Positions 12,841 through 14,104 of a stretch of 14,104 bases of DNA are shown piece by piece. Numbering within the stretch: the stretch's first letter is position 1; each line of letters starts with the position of its first letter. Source of the DNA: JAEXNA01 sp037968995 (GTDB lineage: Bacteria > Vulcanimicrobiota > Xenobia > Xenobiales > JADMJV01). A program made the translations under genes and the position numbers. The stretch spans positions 1 through 14,104 of the forward strand of contig JBBKWP010000463.1 of NCBI GenBank assembly GCA_037968995.1, given 5' to 3'. Below the pieces are notes generated by a model. The model was not told the DNA's origin, did no database searches, and was given only the letters and a program-made list of their open reading frames with translations.

Positions 12841-14104
12841 GCCGAACCCAAGCCCGACACCCGGTCAGGAGCGTTTAGAATCGATCCGACAAGCGCGGGC
12901 CGAGTGGGAGAAAAAGCAGGGGGGAGGGTCCAAAACCCGGCGCCAAGAGTTCCTCAATCAGAGTGGTTACCGGCATCGCGCTCTGTATGACCCCACCGAC
13001 GGCCACAGCAGAGACTATCTCAACGATGTCGGCCTGCCAGGCGACTATCCGTTTCGGCGCGGTGTCCACGCAACGCTCTATCGAAGTCAACTCTGGACGA
13101 TGCGACTCTTTTCGGGATTCGCGACCGCCGTGGAAACCAACCAGAGATACCACAAGCTTCTGGCCGACGGCCAAGGCGGACTTTCTGTCGCTTTCGACAT
13201 GCCCACTCTGATGGGGTACGACTCTGATCATCCCCGCTCTCTCGGAGAAGTGGGAAAATGTGGGGTCGCCGTAGACACCCTGCAAGACATGGAAGTGCTG
13301 TTTCAGGGCATTCCCTTGGACAAAGTCTCCACTTCCATGACCATCAATGGCCCGGCGGCGATCCTGTTAGCGATGTACTTTGTGGTCGCGGAAAAACAAG
13401 GGGTGAGCTGGAGTGACGTCCGAGGTACCTTGCAAAACGATATTCTGAAAGAATATATCGCTCAAAAAGAGTACCTTTTTCCACCCAAACCTTCCATGAA
13501 AGTCGTAGTCGATACCGTGGAATTTTGCACCGCTCAAGTTCCCCAATGGAATTCGATCTCAATTTCCGGCTACCATATACGGGAAGCGGGCGCTACCGCA
13601 CTTCAGGAACTTGCGTTCACGCTATATGACGGAATATCTTATGTCAGAGCCTGCCTGGAACGGGGAATGGATGTGGACAGTTTCGCGCCCAGACTCTCGT
13701 TCTTCTTCGACTGCCACAATAATTTCTTCGAGGAGATCGCTAAGTTTCGGGCCGCCCGCGTTGTCTGGGCTAAGGTGATGAAAGAGTGGTTTCACGCCAA
13801 GAATCCCAAAAGCTGGAAGTGCCGATTCCACACTCAGACGGCGGGAGTCTCGCTGACTGCTCAGCAACCGGAAAACAACATCGTCAGGACCGCCTATCAG
13901 GCTATGGCCGCTGTTTTGGGGGGAACCCAGTCTCTCCATACCAATGCCATGGACGAGACTTGGGCCTTGCCTACCGAAAAGTCGGCGGAGATCGCTCTAC
14001 GCACCCAGCAGGTTCTAGGATACGAAACCGGAGTTGCCGACGTGGTGGATCCGCTTGCCGGCAGCTATTTCATTGAAGACATGACTGACTGGATGGTCAC
14101 TGAG
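12812..14104 (+). CDS. B12-dependent acyl-CoA mutase large subunit, isobutyryl-CoA mutase-like (partial at right edge)
   Basis: The ATG has a strong GGAGGA four bases upstream (12802-12807). 431 codons are visible and the frame is still open at the edge. A Pro-rich N terminus (~1-20) precedes the substrate-binding TIM barrel of the methylmalonyl-CoA mutase superfamily: 'GLSVAFDMPTLMGYDSDHP' (123-141), 'STSMTINGPA', 'GTLQNDILKEY', 'ISGYHIREAG', 'FAPRLSFFFD', 'HTQTAG'. Against the Propionibacterium enzyme the offset is a constant +11: Gln208 = Gln197, Tyr254/His255 = Tyr243/His244, Arg294 = Arg283. Tyr89 and Arg207, which hold the methylmalonyl carboxylate, are replaced by Phe100 and Gln218, the residues of isobutyryl-CoA mutase (IcmA). 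This predicts interconversion of isobutyryl- and n-butyryl-CoA rather than methylmalonyl/succinyl-CoA. A separate B12-binding subunit would be expected, outside the window. Confidence 0.93.
   Translation, partial: MSQSTQPNPKPNPSPTPGQERLESIRQARAEWEKKQGGGSKTRRQEFLNQSGYRHRALYDPTDGHSRDYLNDVGLPGDYPFRRGVHATLYRSQLWTMRLFSGFATAVETNQRYHKLLADGQGGLSVAFDMPTLMGYDSDHPRSLGEVGKCGVAVDTLQDMEVLFQGIPLDKVSTSMTINGPAAILLAMYFVVAEKQGVSWSDVRGTLQNDILKEYIAQKEYLFPPKPSMKVVVDTVEFCTAQVPQWNSISISGYHIREAGATALQELAFTLYDGISYVRACLERGMDVDSFAPRLSFFFDCHNNFFEEIAKFRAARVVWAKVMKEWFHAKNPKSWKCRFHTQTAGVSLTAQQPENNIVRTAYQAMAAVLGGTQSLHTNAMDETWALPTEKSAEIALRTQQVLGYETGVADVVDPLAGSYFIEDMTDWMVTE

Overview
This is a gene-dense, moderate-GC bacterial chromosome segment. 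Twelve protein genes and one RNA gene are supported. All lie on the + strand except a peroxiredoxin (4124-4585, minus). ATG, GTG and TTG starts all occur, and neighbouring genes often touch or overlap. No mobile element, CRISPR array or phage module is visible. The species cannot be named from the sequence. A DSHCT-type RNA helicase, an orphan CUT1-type ABC ATPase, a bacterial JAMM protein and a two-subunit-type B12 mutase together suggest a free-living, perhaps deep-branching lineage (Armatimonadota, Eremiobacterota or Chloroflexota are examples). That assignment is inference only.

Left part (1-4080). The window opens inside the C-terminal end of a Ski2/Mtr4-like RNA helicase. Next comes a 1000-residue PAS - coiled coil - GGDEF - EAL protein, predicted to act in cyclic-di-GMP signalling. 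The tmRNA gene ssrA (3685-4040) follows, with its own promoter and a perfect 13-bp terminator hairpin.

Middle part (4124-9068). A divergent thiol peroxidase has a 15-bp leader hairpin just upstream of its ribosome binding site. Next are a small orphan gene, a PilZ c-di-GMP receptor, and a compact cluster of three genes: an orphan sugar-type ABC ATPase, a JAMM - transmembrane - LysM protein, and a secreted SH3b-SH3b-NlpC/P60 peptidoglycan endopeptidase. The last two overlap by 4 nt and look like a cell-envelope pair. The JAMM-TM-LysM architecture is the most unusual object in the window.

Right part (9138-14104). Six genes are packed with no gap or with overlaps: a YedF/DsrE-like protein, a DPM1-like GT2 glycosyltransferase, a secreted HtrA-type protease, a DUF4261-like protein, an unrecognised basic protein, and the large subunit of a B12-dependent acyl-CoA mutase that runs off the right edge. 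Routine annotation would call the last gene methylmalonyl-CoA mutase. However, its two substrate-carboxylate positions are Phe100 and Gln218, the pattern of isobutyryl-CoA mutase.
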